The position numbers and the translations under genes were made by a program. Of a stretch of 64,000 bases of DNA, positions 51,582-61,221 are shown piece after piece (position 1 is the first letter of the stretch; every line of letters begins with the position of its first letter). Source of the stretch: G965222505 sp965222505 (GTDB taxonomy: Bacteria > Bacteroidota > Rhodothermia > Rhodothermales > DATKEJ01). The notes under the pieces were generated by a model, which was given only the letters and a program-made list of their open reading frames with translations, ran no database searches and was not told where the DNA came from. The stretch covers positions 3,782,001 through 3,846,000 of the forward strand of contig OZ244956.1 of the NCBI GenBank assembly GCA_965222505.1, given 5' to 3'.

Positions 51582-53051
51582 ATGCAAGACAAAGTGGTAC
51601 TTACCGGCCTCACTTACGACGATGTATTACTCGTACCGGCGCGCTCTGCCGTAATGCCTCGTGATGTGGATACGCGTTCCCGGCTCACGCGCAATATTGC
51701 CCTCAACATTCCGCTGGTATCTGCTGCCATGGATACGGTAACGGAAGCCAACATGGCCATCGCGATGGCGCGGGAAGGCGGCATCGGGGTGTTGCACAAA
51801 AATATGTCCATCGCCGAGCAGGCCGCAGAAGTCAAGCGGGTCAAGCGTTCGGAGAGCGGCATGATTATCGACCCCGTGACGCTTCGGGCCGAAGACACCG
51901 TGAGTACGGCCCTGGCGCAGATGAAACGCTACAGCATCGGCGGCATTCCCGTGGTGGATGCCGAAAACCGGCTGGTCGGGATTGTGACGAACCGGGACCT
52001 TCGGTTCAACCCGGATCTGGAAGCCCCGCTCACCGACGTGATGACCTCCGAGGGCCTGATTACGACCCACGTGGGCACAACCCTCGAACAGGCCGAAATC
52101 ATTTTGCAACAGCACCGGATCGAAAAGCTGCCCGTGGTGGATGAAGGGGGGTACCTCAAGGGGCTGATTACCTTCAAGGACATTCAGAAAAAATCTCGTT
52201 TTCCTCATGCCTGTAAGGATGCGCACGGCCGGTTGCGTGTTGGGGCTGCTGTTGGGGTTACTGGGGATACCCTGCAACGGGTGCAGGCCCTCGTAGGGGC
52301 CGGGGTAGACTTTGTGGTGGTTGATACCGCCCACGGCCACTCGGAAGGGGTATTGCACATGGTTGCCGAAATCAAATCCGTACATCCGAACCTGGATGTG
52401 ATCGCTGGAAATGTGGCCACCGCCGAAGGGACTTCTGACTTGATTGCAGCAGGAGCCGACGGTATCAAGGTGGGCATCGGGCCGGGATCGATTTGTACGA
52501 CGCGGGTGATTGCTGGCGTAGGGGTACCGCAACTGACGGCCATTATGGAATGTGCCCGCGTGGCCCAATTGCACGGCGTACCCCTCGTCGCCGATGGCGG
52601 TGTTAAGCAAACCGGGGACATTCCCAAAGCCATTGCCGCTGGTGCCGATTCCGTCATGATGGGTGGGCTTTTTGCCGGTGTAGAGGAAAGTCCTGGCGAG
52701 ACCATCTTGTATGAAGGCCGCAAATTCAAAAACTACCGCGGCATGGGCTCACTCAGCGCCATGAAATCCGGCAGCAAGGACCGGTACTTTCAGGATGCCG
52801 AAGACGACCTCAAGAAGCTGGTACCAGAAGGCATCGAAGGCCGGGTGCCGTACAAGGGCATGCTGGGTGAAGTGGTCTACCAGATGGTCGGCGGGCTCCG
52901 TGCCGCGATGGGCTACTGCGGTTGCGACAGCATCGATAGCCTCCGCGCCGAAGGCCGATTTGTACGCGTCACCGCTTCCGGCATCCGGGAAAGCCACCCG
53001 CATGATATTACGATTACGAAAGAGTCGCCGAACTATAGTGTACGGGCGTAG
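51582..53051 (+). CDS. guaB: Inosine-5'-monophosphate dehydrogenase
   Basis: 489 residues. Opens LTYDDVLLVPARSAVMPRDVDT, has MDTVTEANMAIAMAREGGIGVLHKN, two CBS domains (~95-205), the catalytic loop GIGPGSICTTRV (Cys305), and the flap Arg/Tyr region KNYRGMGSLSAMKSGSKDRYFQ. It converts IMP to XMP, the committed step to GTP. Monocistronic, followed by a strong hairpin. Confidence 0.97.
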   Translation: MQDKVVLTGLTYDDVLLVPARSAVMPRDVDTRSRLTRNIALNIPLVSAAMDTVTEANMAIAMAREGGIGVLHKNMSIAEQAAEVKRVKRSESGMIIDPVTLRAEDTVSTALAQMKRYSIGGIPVVDAENRLVGIVTNRDLRFNPDLEAPLTDVMTSEGLITTHVGTTLEQAEIILQQHRIEKLPVVDEGGYLKGLITFKDIQKKSRFPHACKDAHGRLRVGAAVGVTGDTLQRVQALVGAGVDFVVVDTAHGHSEGVLHMVAEIKSVHPNLDVIAGNVATAEGTSDLIAAGADGIKVGIGPGSICTTRVIAGVGVPQLTAIMECARVAQLHGVPLVADGGVKQTGDIPKAIAAGADSVMMGGLFAGVEESPGETILYEGRKFKNYRGMGSLSAMKSGSKDRYFQDAEDDLKKLVPEGIEGRVPYKGMLGEVVYQMVGGLRAAMGYCGCDSIDSLRAEGRFVRVTASGIRESHPHDITITKESPNYSVRA

Positions 53052-53072
53052 ACCCCCCCGCCCTTCGGGCAC

Positions 53073-53091
53073 CCCTCCTTGGCAAGGAGGG
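53073..53091 (+). terminator. Hairpin after guaB
   Basis: CCCTCCTT, loop GGC, AAGGAGGG: perfect 8-bp stem 21 bp after the stop codon, followed by AAATAATT. A smaller GCCC/GGGC hairpin lies just before. Confidence 0.6.
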
Positions 53092-53161
53092 AAATAATTG
53101 ACAATTATCCACAGGTATTCAATCTGGCTCTATAAAAAAGGCCTATCAATCTTATCCCATT

Positions 53162-54229
53162 TTGGCTGACCGCCTCTTTTTTCTTCAATCGCTCTTACCC
53201 ACTCACGAGGTAGATGCTCTCGCCATCCATTTCATGCCGGATGTACGGTGGGCCTGTGGGTTTTCCGGCTCGAACGGCCTGTTGTTGGTTGGGAAGGAAG
53301 CTGTGCAGTTCATTACGGACGGGCGCTACACCATACAGGCTGAAACCGAGGTCGAAGGGGCAACGCTGCACACGGCAGCCAAAGGGTTATGGGCATACGT
53401 TGAGGAGGCCGGATTGCTCGGCAAGGCCGGTACTGTACTTGTGCAGGCCGAACACCTTACGGTGGCCGAGCAGGCTACGCTTGAAGAGACCTTTCCCGAT
53501 ATAACCTGGAAAGCCGAAAAGGACTGGCTCCAACAGCCGGTGGCCCAAAAAACCGAGGCCGAGGCGGCACACATCGAGGCTGCGCAGCGCATCACCGAAG
53601 CCGTCTTTGAGGAAATCCTGCCGATGCTTAAACCCGGCGTACGTGAGCGCGACATTGCCGCCGAAATCGTCTACCGGCACCTCCAACTCGGGGCCGAGCG
53701 GATGTCATTCGACCCCATCGTAGCCACCGGCGCACATGGGGCACTGCCACACGCCCGGCCCGGCGACCGGCCCATTGCCACGGGCGATCTGATTGTGATC
53801 GACATGGGCGGCTTCAAAAATGGCTATGCTTCGGACATGACGCGCACGGTGGCCGTCGGTGAGCCCGGTGCCGAGGCGCGGAAAGTTTACCAGACGGTCT
53901 GGAATGCCCAGGAAGCCGCGTTAGATGTGGCCCATGCGGGCATGACCGCGAAAGCCCTGGACGGCATTGCCCGTGCCGTCATTGAGGGGGCGGGTTATGG
54001 CGATTATTTCACCCACAGCCTCGGCCACGGCGTGGGTCTGCAAATCCATGAATGGCCCGCGGTGTCCTACCGCAGCGAAGAGGCATTGCCCGAAGGGGCC
54101 GTCGTGACCATTGAGCCGGGCATCTACCTGCCGGGCCAGTTCGGCGTACGTATCGAAGACATGATCCACCTCAAAAAGGACGGTTGCCGCAACCTCACCC
54201 ATACCCCGAAGGACCTGCTGGTGCTGTGA
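53162..54229 (+). CDS. M24-family Xaa-Pro aminopeptidase
   Basis: 355 residues from TTG 53162. N-terminal creatinase-like domain (DVRWACGFSGSNGLLLV, ITDGRYTIQAETEV), then the pita-bread domain with metal ligands in VIDMGGFKNGYASDMTRT (two Asp), LGHGVGLQIHE (His), VVTIEPGIY (Glu) and VRIEDMIHL (Glu). It removes N-terminal residues before proline in cytoplasm. The stop is 3 bp from the converging surface-protein gene. Confidence 0.93.
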   Translation: MADRLFFLQSLLPTHEVDALAIHFMPDVRWACGFSGSNGLLLVGKEAVQFITDGRYTIQAETEVEGATLHTAAKGLWAYVEEAGLLGKAGTVLVQAEHLTVAEQATLEETFPDITWKAEKDWLQQPVAQKTEAEAAHIEAAQRITEAVFEEILPMLKPGVRERDIAAEIVYRHLQLGAERMSFDPIVATGAHGALPHARPGDRPIATGDLIVIDMGGFKNGYASDMTRTVAVGEPGAEARKVYQTVWNAQEAALDVAHAGMTAKALDGIARAVIEGAGYGDYFTHSLGHGVGLQIHEWPAVSYRSEEALPEGAVVTIEPGIYLPGQFGVRIEDMIHLKKDGCRNLTHTPKDLLVL

Positions 54230-54232
54230 TGC

Positions 54233-56587
54233 TCAGTGCACCAGCATTTTTCGGGACCAGGCGCGTCCATTGATAGATAATCTGTAGAGGTATACCCCTT
54301 TCATAATACCATCTGCGTCGAAGGCAACTTCGTGGGTACCTGCCTGTAGTGGCTTATTGATCAGGGAGGCTACCCGCCTGCCCAGCAAATCATAGATCCC
54401 CAGGCGGACCTGATTGGCCGGACGTTCAAGCGAAAAACGAAGCGTAGTAGACTGGTTGAAGGGGTTAGGATAGTTCTGATCAAGTCGAATAGCCGACGGG
54501 ACTTCATGTTCGGTGATGGGCAGGCGAACGGCTGCATTCCATCTTGCAATGTTGGAGGATGCAACGACCCCGGCTCGTTCAAAGCTGCCGGCCACATAAA
54601 GATCGTCTCCTGAAGAAGCCATCGCACCGACGCCACCATACCCAATGCCACTTCCAGGTATACGCCATGACCATCCATTCCAACGCGCAAGGGTATACAT
54701 CTTCTGCGTTTTCGGCGGGTGCGTGGTCAAGCATATTGCCCCAAAGCCGGCATACAGACCGTCTGGCCGCCAGTGCAACGCGTGTACGAGTGGTTCACAA
54801 CCGAAATGGTTGTAATCTGGAAATGGGATGTGAGACCACAACGCCTGAGCAGGGTCCCAGGCATATAATAGGGAATCCGGAGATCCGCCACCGACAAAGA
54901 CCTTTCCTCCTCCGGTCTCAAGTGCGTACACAGGGTTTTCCAGTCCGTTTCCGAGGGCATGCCACTCCGTACCGTCCCAACGGGCAATGTTACGTACAGG
55001 CACACTGTTTACATGCGTAAAGAACCCCGCCACATAGAGCATCCGGTGTTCAGCTGCAGTTAGTGCATAAGCGTGCCCCCGATGACCATCACGTCGGAAT
55101 TCGCCTATCGTCTGCCATTGGTTGTTCTGCCAGCGAAAAACACCGTTTGTTTTAGCAGTGCCATCATCAACCGTGCCCAGTGCATAGAGTGTATCCTGCA
55201 AGAAGATCAGGTCAGCAATGGATTGAAATTGCTTGCCATCAGGGAGGTCGGGTAGATAGGTCCAGCTCCTCTCTTGAAGGTTCGTCATTGCGACCCCTTC
55301 ATACGTTCCTGCATAGAGCCGGTCTGTGTGTGTAGCCAGCGCCCTTACGGGGGCATCCAGGCCTTCACCGATGTTAGACCACTTGCTCCCGTCCCAACGG
55401 GCCAGGTTCCGTGCCGGGGAAGCCCCTGCGGCCCCAAAACGCCCGCCCGCATACAGGTACCCCTCAGGCCCGACGGTAAGCGTGTATACCTCTCCGTCAA
55501 TTCCGGATCCCTGAACAGGAAAGAGCGGCAGCCAGCGCTGTTCAATAAAGTCCCATTCGGCAATGCGGTACGCTGCCGTGTTTCCGATGGCCGTAAACCA
55601 TCCAGAGGCATACAGCCGTCCATTTCGTGTGACGAACTTGCGGACAGAGCGATCAGGTTGCTCCCCAAGTGTATGCCATGCCCTGTCGTTCCATTCAAGC
55701 ACATAGTTGTTTGTTGCAGCTGCATAAACAAGCGTATCGACGGCCACTAGCGCTGAAATAAAACCGATTTCATCCCCGAAGCCTGTGCCGAGCGCTGACC
55801 ATTCATTCCCATCCCATCGCGCTACCCGTGGTGTTGCTTTACCATTGATCGAAGTGAAATCCCCAGCAATAATGAAGCGCCCCCGGCTGTCAATGGATAT
55901 TGCAGATACTTTCGGATTGCCGCCTCCTGTGGCTAGCCCGATCAACTTCCAGGTTTCATCGGCAAGGTGCCAGAGGGACGTATAGCACGTTTGCAGGTCG
56001 CAGATGGCCGCCTGGTTTCCCGACACAAAAACACCCGATGGACCAACAAGCCATTCATAAACGGGGAAATCTAACGGCGGGCCAAGGCGTTCCCATGTGT
56101 CATTCCAACGGTAAACACCCGTCTCGGTAAGGGCAAAAAGTGTATCGCCAAAAGTCGTGAACTGGGGAATCATACCCGGAGGATCCAGTATGAGGTGTGC
56201 TTGCCTGTCCTGTAGGTTAAGTTCCGCTACATCGGCGTTGTAGCGGCCGCGCATCGCATAGATCCGTGTGGTTCCGGCTACAAGGGTGGCTTCTTCCCAT
56301 CCGGGAATATCCAGGGTGTAGGTTTCTGTGTCCAGCACGGAGCGGTAGACTGTGCCAAACGTCTTCTCCAAACCATTCGGTTTATATTGCCTACCAGTGA
56401 CGAGCACATAGTCGTTGGTGGCTTCCACATTGTAGGGGTTGAGAAAGCGTGCGGGTGGGCCGAACTGTGGGTCCCAGTGGCTATCGTTGGAGAAGGAGGA
56501 CTGGGCAAAGTTTTGTGAAGCGGGGAGACCTGAGAAGACCGCGACAAGAAACAGAACGTGCAGTCGGTAGGCAGGAGTAGAGCGATT
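54233..56587 (-). CDS. Secreted beta-propeller-like protein with C-terminal type IX-like sorting domain
   Basis: 784 residues from ATG 56587 (MNRSTPAYRLHVLFLVAVFSG); the ORF extends upstream but without signal-peptide character. Signal peptide to ~29 (NFAQ|SS). The body is built from repeated units of the form NIARWDGTEWHALGNGL and LARWDGSKWSNIGEGL, i.e. delta-60/propeller-type blades about 45-60 residues long. The C-terminal ~80 residues, from IRLDQNYPNPFNQSTTLRFSL to YLYRLSINGRAWSRKMLVH, form a classical type A sorting domain. Probably a surface-displayed or released protein of unknown activity. Confidence 0.83.
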   Translation of the reverse strand, partial: NRSTPAYRLHVLFLVAVFSGLPASQNFAQSSFSNDSHWDPQFGPPARFLNPYNVEATNDYVLVTGRQYKPNGLEKTFGTVYRSVLDTETYTLDIPGWEEATLVAGTTRIYAMRGRYNADVAELNLQDRQAHLILDPPGMIPQFTTFGDTLFALTETGVYRWNDTWERLGPPLDFPVYEWLVGPSGVFVSGNQAAICDLQTCYTSLWHLADETWKLIGLATGGGNPKVSAISIDSRGRFIIAGDFTSINGKATPRVARWDGNEWSALGTGFGDEIGFISALVAVDTLVYAAATNNYVLEWNDRAWHTLGEQPDRSVRKFVTRNGRLYASGWFTAIGNTAAYRIAEWDFIEQRWLPLFPVQGSGIDGEVYTLTVGPEGYLYAGGRFGAAGASPARNLARWDGSKWSNIGEGLDAPVRALATHTDRLYAGTYEGVAMTNLQERSWTYLPDLPDGKQFQSIADLIFLQDTLYALGTVDDGTAKTNGVFRWQNNQWQTIGEFRRDGHRGHAYALTAAEHRMLYVAGFFTHVNSVPVRNIARWDGTEWHALGNGLENPVYALETGGGKVFVGGGSPDSLLYAWDPAQALWSHIPFPDYNHFGCEPLVHALHWRPDGLYAGFGAICLTTHPPKTQKMYTLARWNGWSWRIPGSGIGYGGVGAMASSGDDLYVAGSFERAGVVASSNIARWNAAVRLPITEHEVPSAIRLDQNYPNPFNQSTTLRFSLERPANQVRLGIYDLLGRRVASLINKPLQAGTHEVAFDADGIMKGVYLYRLSINGRAWSRKMLVH

Positions 56588-56796
56588 CATCGAAAAAAGC
56601 CACTTGTTCAGTCCAGAACGCATCCAGGAAACCGCATGCGTCTCGGCTTAGACAGCTATATCAAGGTGTACATTCCCAATCCCCATACCCAACGGCTAGA
56701 AATCTGCCCTGCTACGTTGTGTCGCCTTGCTTGGCAAATTTTGGTTCGTTCTCGCTGTCAATCTCTGTTGTCAAACCGTTTCTAAATGGTCATCCT
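56588..56796. other. Gap between two minus-strand surface-protein genes
   Basis: 209 bp. No repeat, hairpin or ORF that I would defend; it must hold the promoter of the 54233-56587 gene. Confidence 0.5.
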
Positions 56797-58149
56797 TTAC
56801 TTCACGCTTACCAGCACCTCGATCAGGCCGGTTCCCGTTCCATTGAATGGCGCGAGGGCTTTGCCGAGCACCATGCCGACGTGCACCTGGTCCGGGTCAG
56901 CCTTCATGGCATGGCCGGGGGTAGAGGAGGTGACCAGCAAATCGCCACGATGTATGGGGCCGCCTTCAAGCGTTACTTTCGTTGGGATCACGCCGATGAC
57001 CCCCATGGGGACTTCACTGCTGAGGTCGGCTCCAGCGGGGTGTGCGGTTAGTAAGACCCCCGGCTTTGTGGCGTAGACCCCGGCAATCAGCGTGGAGTAT
57101 GGTGTTGCGCTTTTTTCGACGGCACGGTTGGTTTGGGTAGAGATCACCAGCACATCACCGGGTTCATACCGGGCGGCGTGGCCTTCGACAGCGAAGGACT
57201 CGGCGAGGTCAGCGCCACCGCCGGTGATGGTGCCGTCGGCGGTGACGTCGCCGTTGTTGTGGACCTTGAAGCGGAGATTGGCATCATCAAAGGCTTCGAT
57301 GAGGGGGCCGTTGCCTGTGGTTTTGACGAGCAGGGGCGAAGCATTGGTCGAGTTGGTGTTGATGAAAACCGAACTGAAGTTATTCGCGGCATTGTCCGTG
57401 ACGAAGTGGCCTGCATGGCCGGAAGCACCCTCGGTTTCCGCGTAGAGTCCAGCGGGACTTCCGTTGGTACCCTTGGTTTTGGCGTAAACCCCATTGCCAT
57501 CTACACTGTTTACACGAACGCCGTCTTCGCCGGCCCGGTCTACCATCACCCCATGTCCGCCCACCAGGCTGATAAAGATGCCGTCATCCTGGATGAGTTC
57601 CATCTCGATCCCATCATCATCAGTGCTGCTGATGAACAGACCGTCGCTCCCGGCATCATCCACATAGAATCCAAATCCATTACTGTTCACCTCAACACCT
57701 GCGCCCGTGCCCGTGTTGGTGATGTTCAACACGGAGTTGGTGGCCCCATCTACGGTTGCAGTACCTGAAAACGGCAAGTGAAGGCCCAGGCTGTACGGAA
57801 CGCCCAACAGCGGCGTGGCCGGTGTGAGGGTCGTTGTGGTATTTACCCGAATGAACAGGTTCAGCGCATTGTTGAAATTCACCGTGGGGCCAAAGGGTAC
57901 GATGCTACCCAACTGCACATTGTAGATGCCGTTCGACACCGGGACGTTATTGTGGTTTTCTGTCCAGAGGGCTGATCCCCCAGCTGCAGGATGCAGGGAA
58001 AATATGAAATCTGTTGGCACATTAACGGGCACCCCGCCATCTTCAAGAAAACCCTGATAGGCGATCTCCTTGGGGGCTTGTTGGGCGTGTACGGTGGTGC
58101 TGAAGCATAAAAGGATGCCAAAGCCGGTAATCAGGAAAATACGTTTCAT
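56797..58149 (-). CDS. Secreted repeat protein (phage-tail-fibre-like C-terminus)
   Basis: 450 residues from ATG 58149 with signal peptide (MKRIFLITGFGILLCFSTTVHAQ|Q). The N-terminal ~110 residues (PKEIAYQGFLEDGGVPVNV..DFIFSLHPA) are of a type found in many Bacteroidota secreted proteins. A central beta-helix-like Asp/Gly-rich region (DDAGSDGLFISSTDDDGIEM, DRAGEDGVRVNSVDGNGVYAK) leads to a conserved C-terminus (GGGADLAESFAVEG, ARYEPGDVLVIS, YSTLIAGVYATKPGVL, GMVLGKALAPFNGTGTGLIEVLVSVK). No sorting domain. Probably an extracellular fibre or adhesin; function unknown. Confidence 0.75.
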   Translation of the reverse strand: MKRIFLITGFGILLCFSTTVHAQQAPKEIAYQGFLEDGGVPVNVPTDFIFSLHPAAGGSALWTENHNNVPVSNGIYNVQLGSIVPFGPTVNFNNALNLFIRVNTTTTLTPATPLLGVPYSLGLHLPFSGTATVDGATNSVLNITNTGTGAGVEVNSNGFGFYVDDAGSDGLFISSTDDDGIEMELIQDDGIFISLVGGHGVMVDRAGEDGVRVNSVDGNGVYAKTKGTNGSPAGLYAETEGASGHAGHFVTDNAANNFSSVFINTNSTNASPLLVKTTGNGPLIEAFDDANLRFKVHNNGDVTADGTITGGGADLAESFAVEGHAARYEPGDVLVISTQTNRAVEKSATPYSTLIAGVYATKPGVLLTAHPAGADLSSEVPMGVIGVIPTKVTLEGGPIHRGDLLVTSSTPGHAMKADPDQVHVGMVLGKALAPFNGTGTGLIEVLVSVK

Positions 58150-58249
58150 GGGAGCATAAGTTGAGGAAAAGCAGGTTGGTTTAATAATACATACCGCAAA
58201 CCTATGCAGAATCTGCCATCGGTTCCCGGCAGCTGATCTCTTTGAAGCT

Positions 58250-58318
58250 CCTGTTACGCCGTCTTGGCCCATTCGACATGGTCGAAATGCACATGAACGA
58301 CAAGCGGCGTACCATCAG
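58250..58318 (+). repeat. ~70-bp palindromic repeat (TGTTACGCCG ends), copy 4
   Basis: Same orientation as the tandem pair at 48081, with a 3-bp deletion in the middle and changes at the right end (CGGCGTACCA). The inner hairpin TTCGAC-ATG-GTCGAA is perfect. On the minus strand the frame still ends FDHVEWAKTA-stop. Confidence 0.85.
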
Positions 58319-58356
58319 TTTGAAGTATATTAGGTCTCACCCCAATTCTGCCTTTC

Positions 58357-61104
58357 ATGACACCCGAACGCTGGAATCGTGTGCAGGTCCTCTTTGAGCA
58401 GGCCCAGGCCCTCTCGGCCGCTGAACAAGCCGCATTCCTGGATGCGGTCGAGGACCCTGAAGCCCGGCAACTCCTCAAAAACCTGCTTGCCGACAATGAC
58501 AGCGGACGCGACCTGTTCGACGAAAACACCGAAGGACGCCTCGTAAGTCTGGCCCAGCCCGAAGATTCAGGCGTTACCGAGACCATCGGCCCTTACCGCT
58601 TGCTGCGTTTGCTGGGGCGTGGCGGCATGGGGGCGGTCTATCTGGCCCAGCGTGATGATGGCACCTTCAAAAAACGCGTGGCCCTCAAGCTCATCCGGGC
58701 CGGTCTCGATACCCACGACATCCTCCAGCGCTTTCGGCTCGAACGGCAAATTCTGGCGGCTCTCAACCACCCCAACATCGCACGGCTCCTTGATGGCGGC
58801 ATGACCCCGGACCGCCGCCCCTATCTCGTGATGGAATACATCGAAGGGCAACCCCTGACCGAATACTGCGATGCCCACCGGCTCGGGCTGGATGCACGCC
58901 TGGAACTGTTTCAAACCGTGTGCCAGGCCGTTCACCATGCGCACCAGAACCTGGTTGTCCACCGCGACCTCAAACCTGACAACATTCTCGTCACAAAGGG
59001 CGATGGTACATCGCCTGAGGGTACGGTGAAATTGCTTGACTTCGGCATTGCCAAGTTGCTTAACCCGGCACTCGGCGAGCTAACCGCCCCGATGACGCGT
59101 ACCGACGTTCGGCTGCTGACGCCTGAATATGCGAGCCCGGAACAGGTGCGCGGAGAGCCGGTCACGACGGCCAGTGACGTATACGCCCTCGGGGTGCTTT
59201 TGTACGAACTCCTGACGGGGCACCGCCCGTACCGGCTGCAGCAACGGGCCATCGCGGAAATGATCCGGGTGATCTGCGAGGAAGAGCCGATGCGCCCGAG
59301 TACAGCCGTCAGTCAGGTGGAAACCATCACCCACAAAGACGGCACCACGCATGTGACGCCCGAAGAGGTGAGCATGGCACGGGCTGTATCGGCAGAGCAA
59401 CTTAAACGTCGGTTGCGCGGGGACCTGGACAATGTGATCCTCATGGCGTTGCGGAAAGAGCCAAACCGCCGGTATCGTTCAGCCGAAGCCCTGGGTGTAG
59501 ATATCGACCGGCATTTGCGCGGGTTGCCGGTAAATGCGCATCGGGATACGGTTGGATACAGGATGCGTAAATTTGTTATTCGGCACCGCATGGGTGTGTT
59601 GACCTCGGCAGCCGTAATGGTCGTGCTGGCGGGTGTGATTGCATTTTACACGATCCGTCTCACGCAGGAACGCGACCGGGCGCAGCAAGAATCCGATACC
59701 GCCCAGGAAATCTCAGACTTTCTGATTGCCCTGTTCGATGCCTCTGATCCTTACAGTGAAACGCCGGGTCGGATCGATACCTTGCGGGTACAGACCTTTC
59801 TGCATCAAGGGGCCGCACGCATTGAAAAAGACCTCATTGCGCAGCCGGAAATGCAGGCTCGGCTCTGGGATGTCATCGGGCAGGTCTACCGGAACGCGGG
59901 TCTGCTGGACCAAGCGGATCAGTACATCACCCGTGCACTCGATACCCGAACCCGGCACCTCGCCCCGGATCATCCCGACTGGTTAATCAGTCTGCGCCAC
60001 ATGGCCAGCCTGCGCCACACGCAGGGCAATTATGCCGCCGCCGATTCCCTGTTTCGGCTGGTGTTGGCGGGGCAGCAAAGGGCTGCTGGCTCACCAGAGG
60101 AAAGGGCCGAGACCCTGTTTCAATACGGCAAGTTGGCGTATGACCAAAGCGATTTTCCAAAGGCCGATTCTCTGCTTAACGCAGCGCTTGTGTTTTACCG
60201 CACCACATTTGGAACAACCCATGCTTCCGTTCCCCTGATTCTGAATGCCTTGGCCAGTTCTCATTATGCCCGAGGGGCATTCGACGAGGCCAAACAGTAT
60301 GCCCAGGAAGCCTTCGACTTGGGCCGTGCCTTGTACGGTGAGACCCATCCGCACACCCTGGCTTCCTTGCATACCCTGGCCAGTATCGCACATGAAGATG
60401 GTGCGTATGCAGCGGCGGAGCGTATGTATCAGCAAATTTTGGCTGCTGGCCGGGAACGATTTGGGGATCGGCATGGCCGGGTGGTGATGGGGCTGACGGA
60501 TCTGGGCACGCTGTACATGGATCAGGATCGGTATGAGGAAGCAGCCTCGTATTTCGAGGAAGCGGTCTCGTTGAGCCGGCACGTGTTTGGAGCCTCCCAC
60601 CCCGAAGTGGCGATGGCGAAGGAATACCTCGGCCGGCTCTATGGATCTATGGGGAGACTGGACGAGGCCCTTGAAATCCAGCAGCAAGCCCTGGAACTGC
60701 GCCAACGGCTGTTGCCGCCGGATCATATCGACCTCGGGTTTAGCTACCAGTTTGTGGGGAATATCTACATTGAAAAACACCAGCAGGAAGTACCGCCCAT
60801 ACAGCATACCCCTGCCGTACAGGCCGAACTGGAGCAGGCCGCGGCTTTCTATGAAAAGGCCCTTTCCATTTATCGCAAACATGCCACATCGGATTTCTTG
60901 CAGGTAGCGATTGCACTGGAAGATTTGGGACTTTTGTACCTGCAACTCCGGCACTTTGCACAAGCTGAATCCTTGCTGCTGGAAGCCTATGAGATTTATC
61001 AACAGCGCGAGCGCATCCCCGATTACATGGATCACATCAAAGCATCCCTGACGAATTTGTATACCGTATGGGGCCGCCCCGCCGAGGCTGCGAAGTATCG
61101 GTGA
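58357..61104 (+). CDS. Transmembrane serine/threonine protein kinase with TPR sensor region
   Basis: 915 residues. A short N-terminal domain (1-~75; RWNRVQVLFEQAQALSAAEQAAFLDAV) typical of kinases linked to ECF sigma factors precedes a Hanks-type kinase: P-loop LLGRGGMGAVYLAQ, catalytic Lys in RVALKLI, HRDLKPDN, DFGIAK and TPEYASPEQ. One transmembrane helix lies near residues 410-428 (GVLTSAAVMVVLAGVIAFYTI). The remaining ~480 residues are TPRs (e.g. ALASSHYARGAFDEAKQYAQEAF). It probably phosphorylates cytoplasmic targets in response to protein contacts outside; no sigma factor gene is adjacent. Confidence 0.9.
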   Translation: MTPERWNRVQVLFEQAQALSAAEQAAFLDAVEDPEARQLLKNLLADNDSGRDLFDENTEGRLVSLAQPEDSGVTETIGPYRLLRLLGRGGMGAVYLAQRDDGTFKKRVALKLIRAGLDTHDILQRFRLERQILAALNHPNIARLLDGGMTPDRRPYLVMEYIEGQPLTEYCDAHRLGLDARLELFQTVCQAVHHAHQNLVVHRDLKPDNILVTKGDGTSPEGTVKLLDFGIAKLLNPALGELTAPMTRTDVRLLTPEYASPEQVRGEPVTTASDVYALGVLLYELLTGHRPYRLQQRAIAEMIRVICEEEPMRPSTAVSQVETITHKDGTTHVTPEEVSMARAVSAEQLKRRLRGDLDNVILMALRKEPNRRYRSAEALGVDIDRHLRGLPVNAHRDTVGYRMRKFVIRHRMGVLTSAAVMVVLAGVIAFYTIRLTQERDRAQQESDTAQEISDFLIALFDASDPYSETPGRIDTLRVQTFLHQGAARIEKDLIAQPEMQARLWDVIGQVYRNAGLLDQADQYITRALDTRTRHLAPDHPDWLISLRHMASLRHTQGNYAAADSLFRLVLAGQQRAAGSPEERAETLFQYGKLAYDQSDFPKADSLLNAALVFYRTTFGTTHASVPLILNALASSHYARGAFDEAKQYAQEAFDLGRALYGETHPHTLASLHTLASIAHEDGAYAAAERMYQQILAAGRERFGDRHGRVVMGLTDLGTLYMDQDRYEEAASYFEEAVSLSRHVFGASHPEVAMAKEYLGRLYGSMGRLDEALEIQQQALELRQRLLPPDHIDLGFSYQFVGNIYIEKHQQEVPPIQHTPAVQAELEQAAAFYEKALSIYRKHATSDFLQVAIALEDLGLLYLQLRHFAQAESLLLEAYEIYQQRERIPDYMDHIKASLTNLYTVWGRPAEAAKYR

Positions 61105-61221
61105 TAATGTGCGACCTGCATTTTTTCAGAAAGCCACACGGGAGGACTTGCCCCAACACCGGCCTGATGCGTAACATAAAGATTACACCGAATTCCCCAA
61201 GCTTTTTCGATTCTGCCTGAT

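Noticed and set aside
58254..58586. 110-codon minus-strand ORF ending ..FDHVEWAKTA
   Set aside because: Antisense to the kinase N-terminus plus repeat sequence; not a gene.
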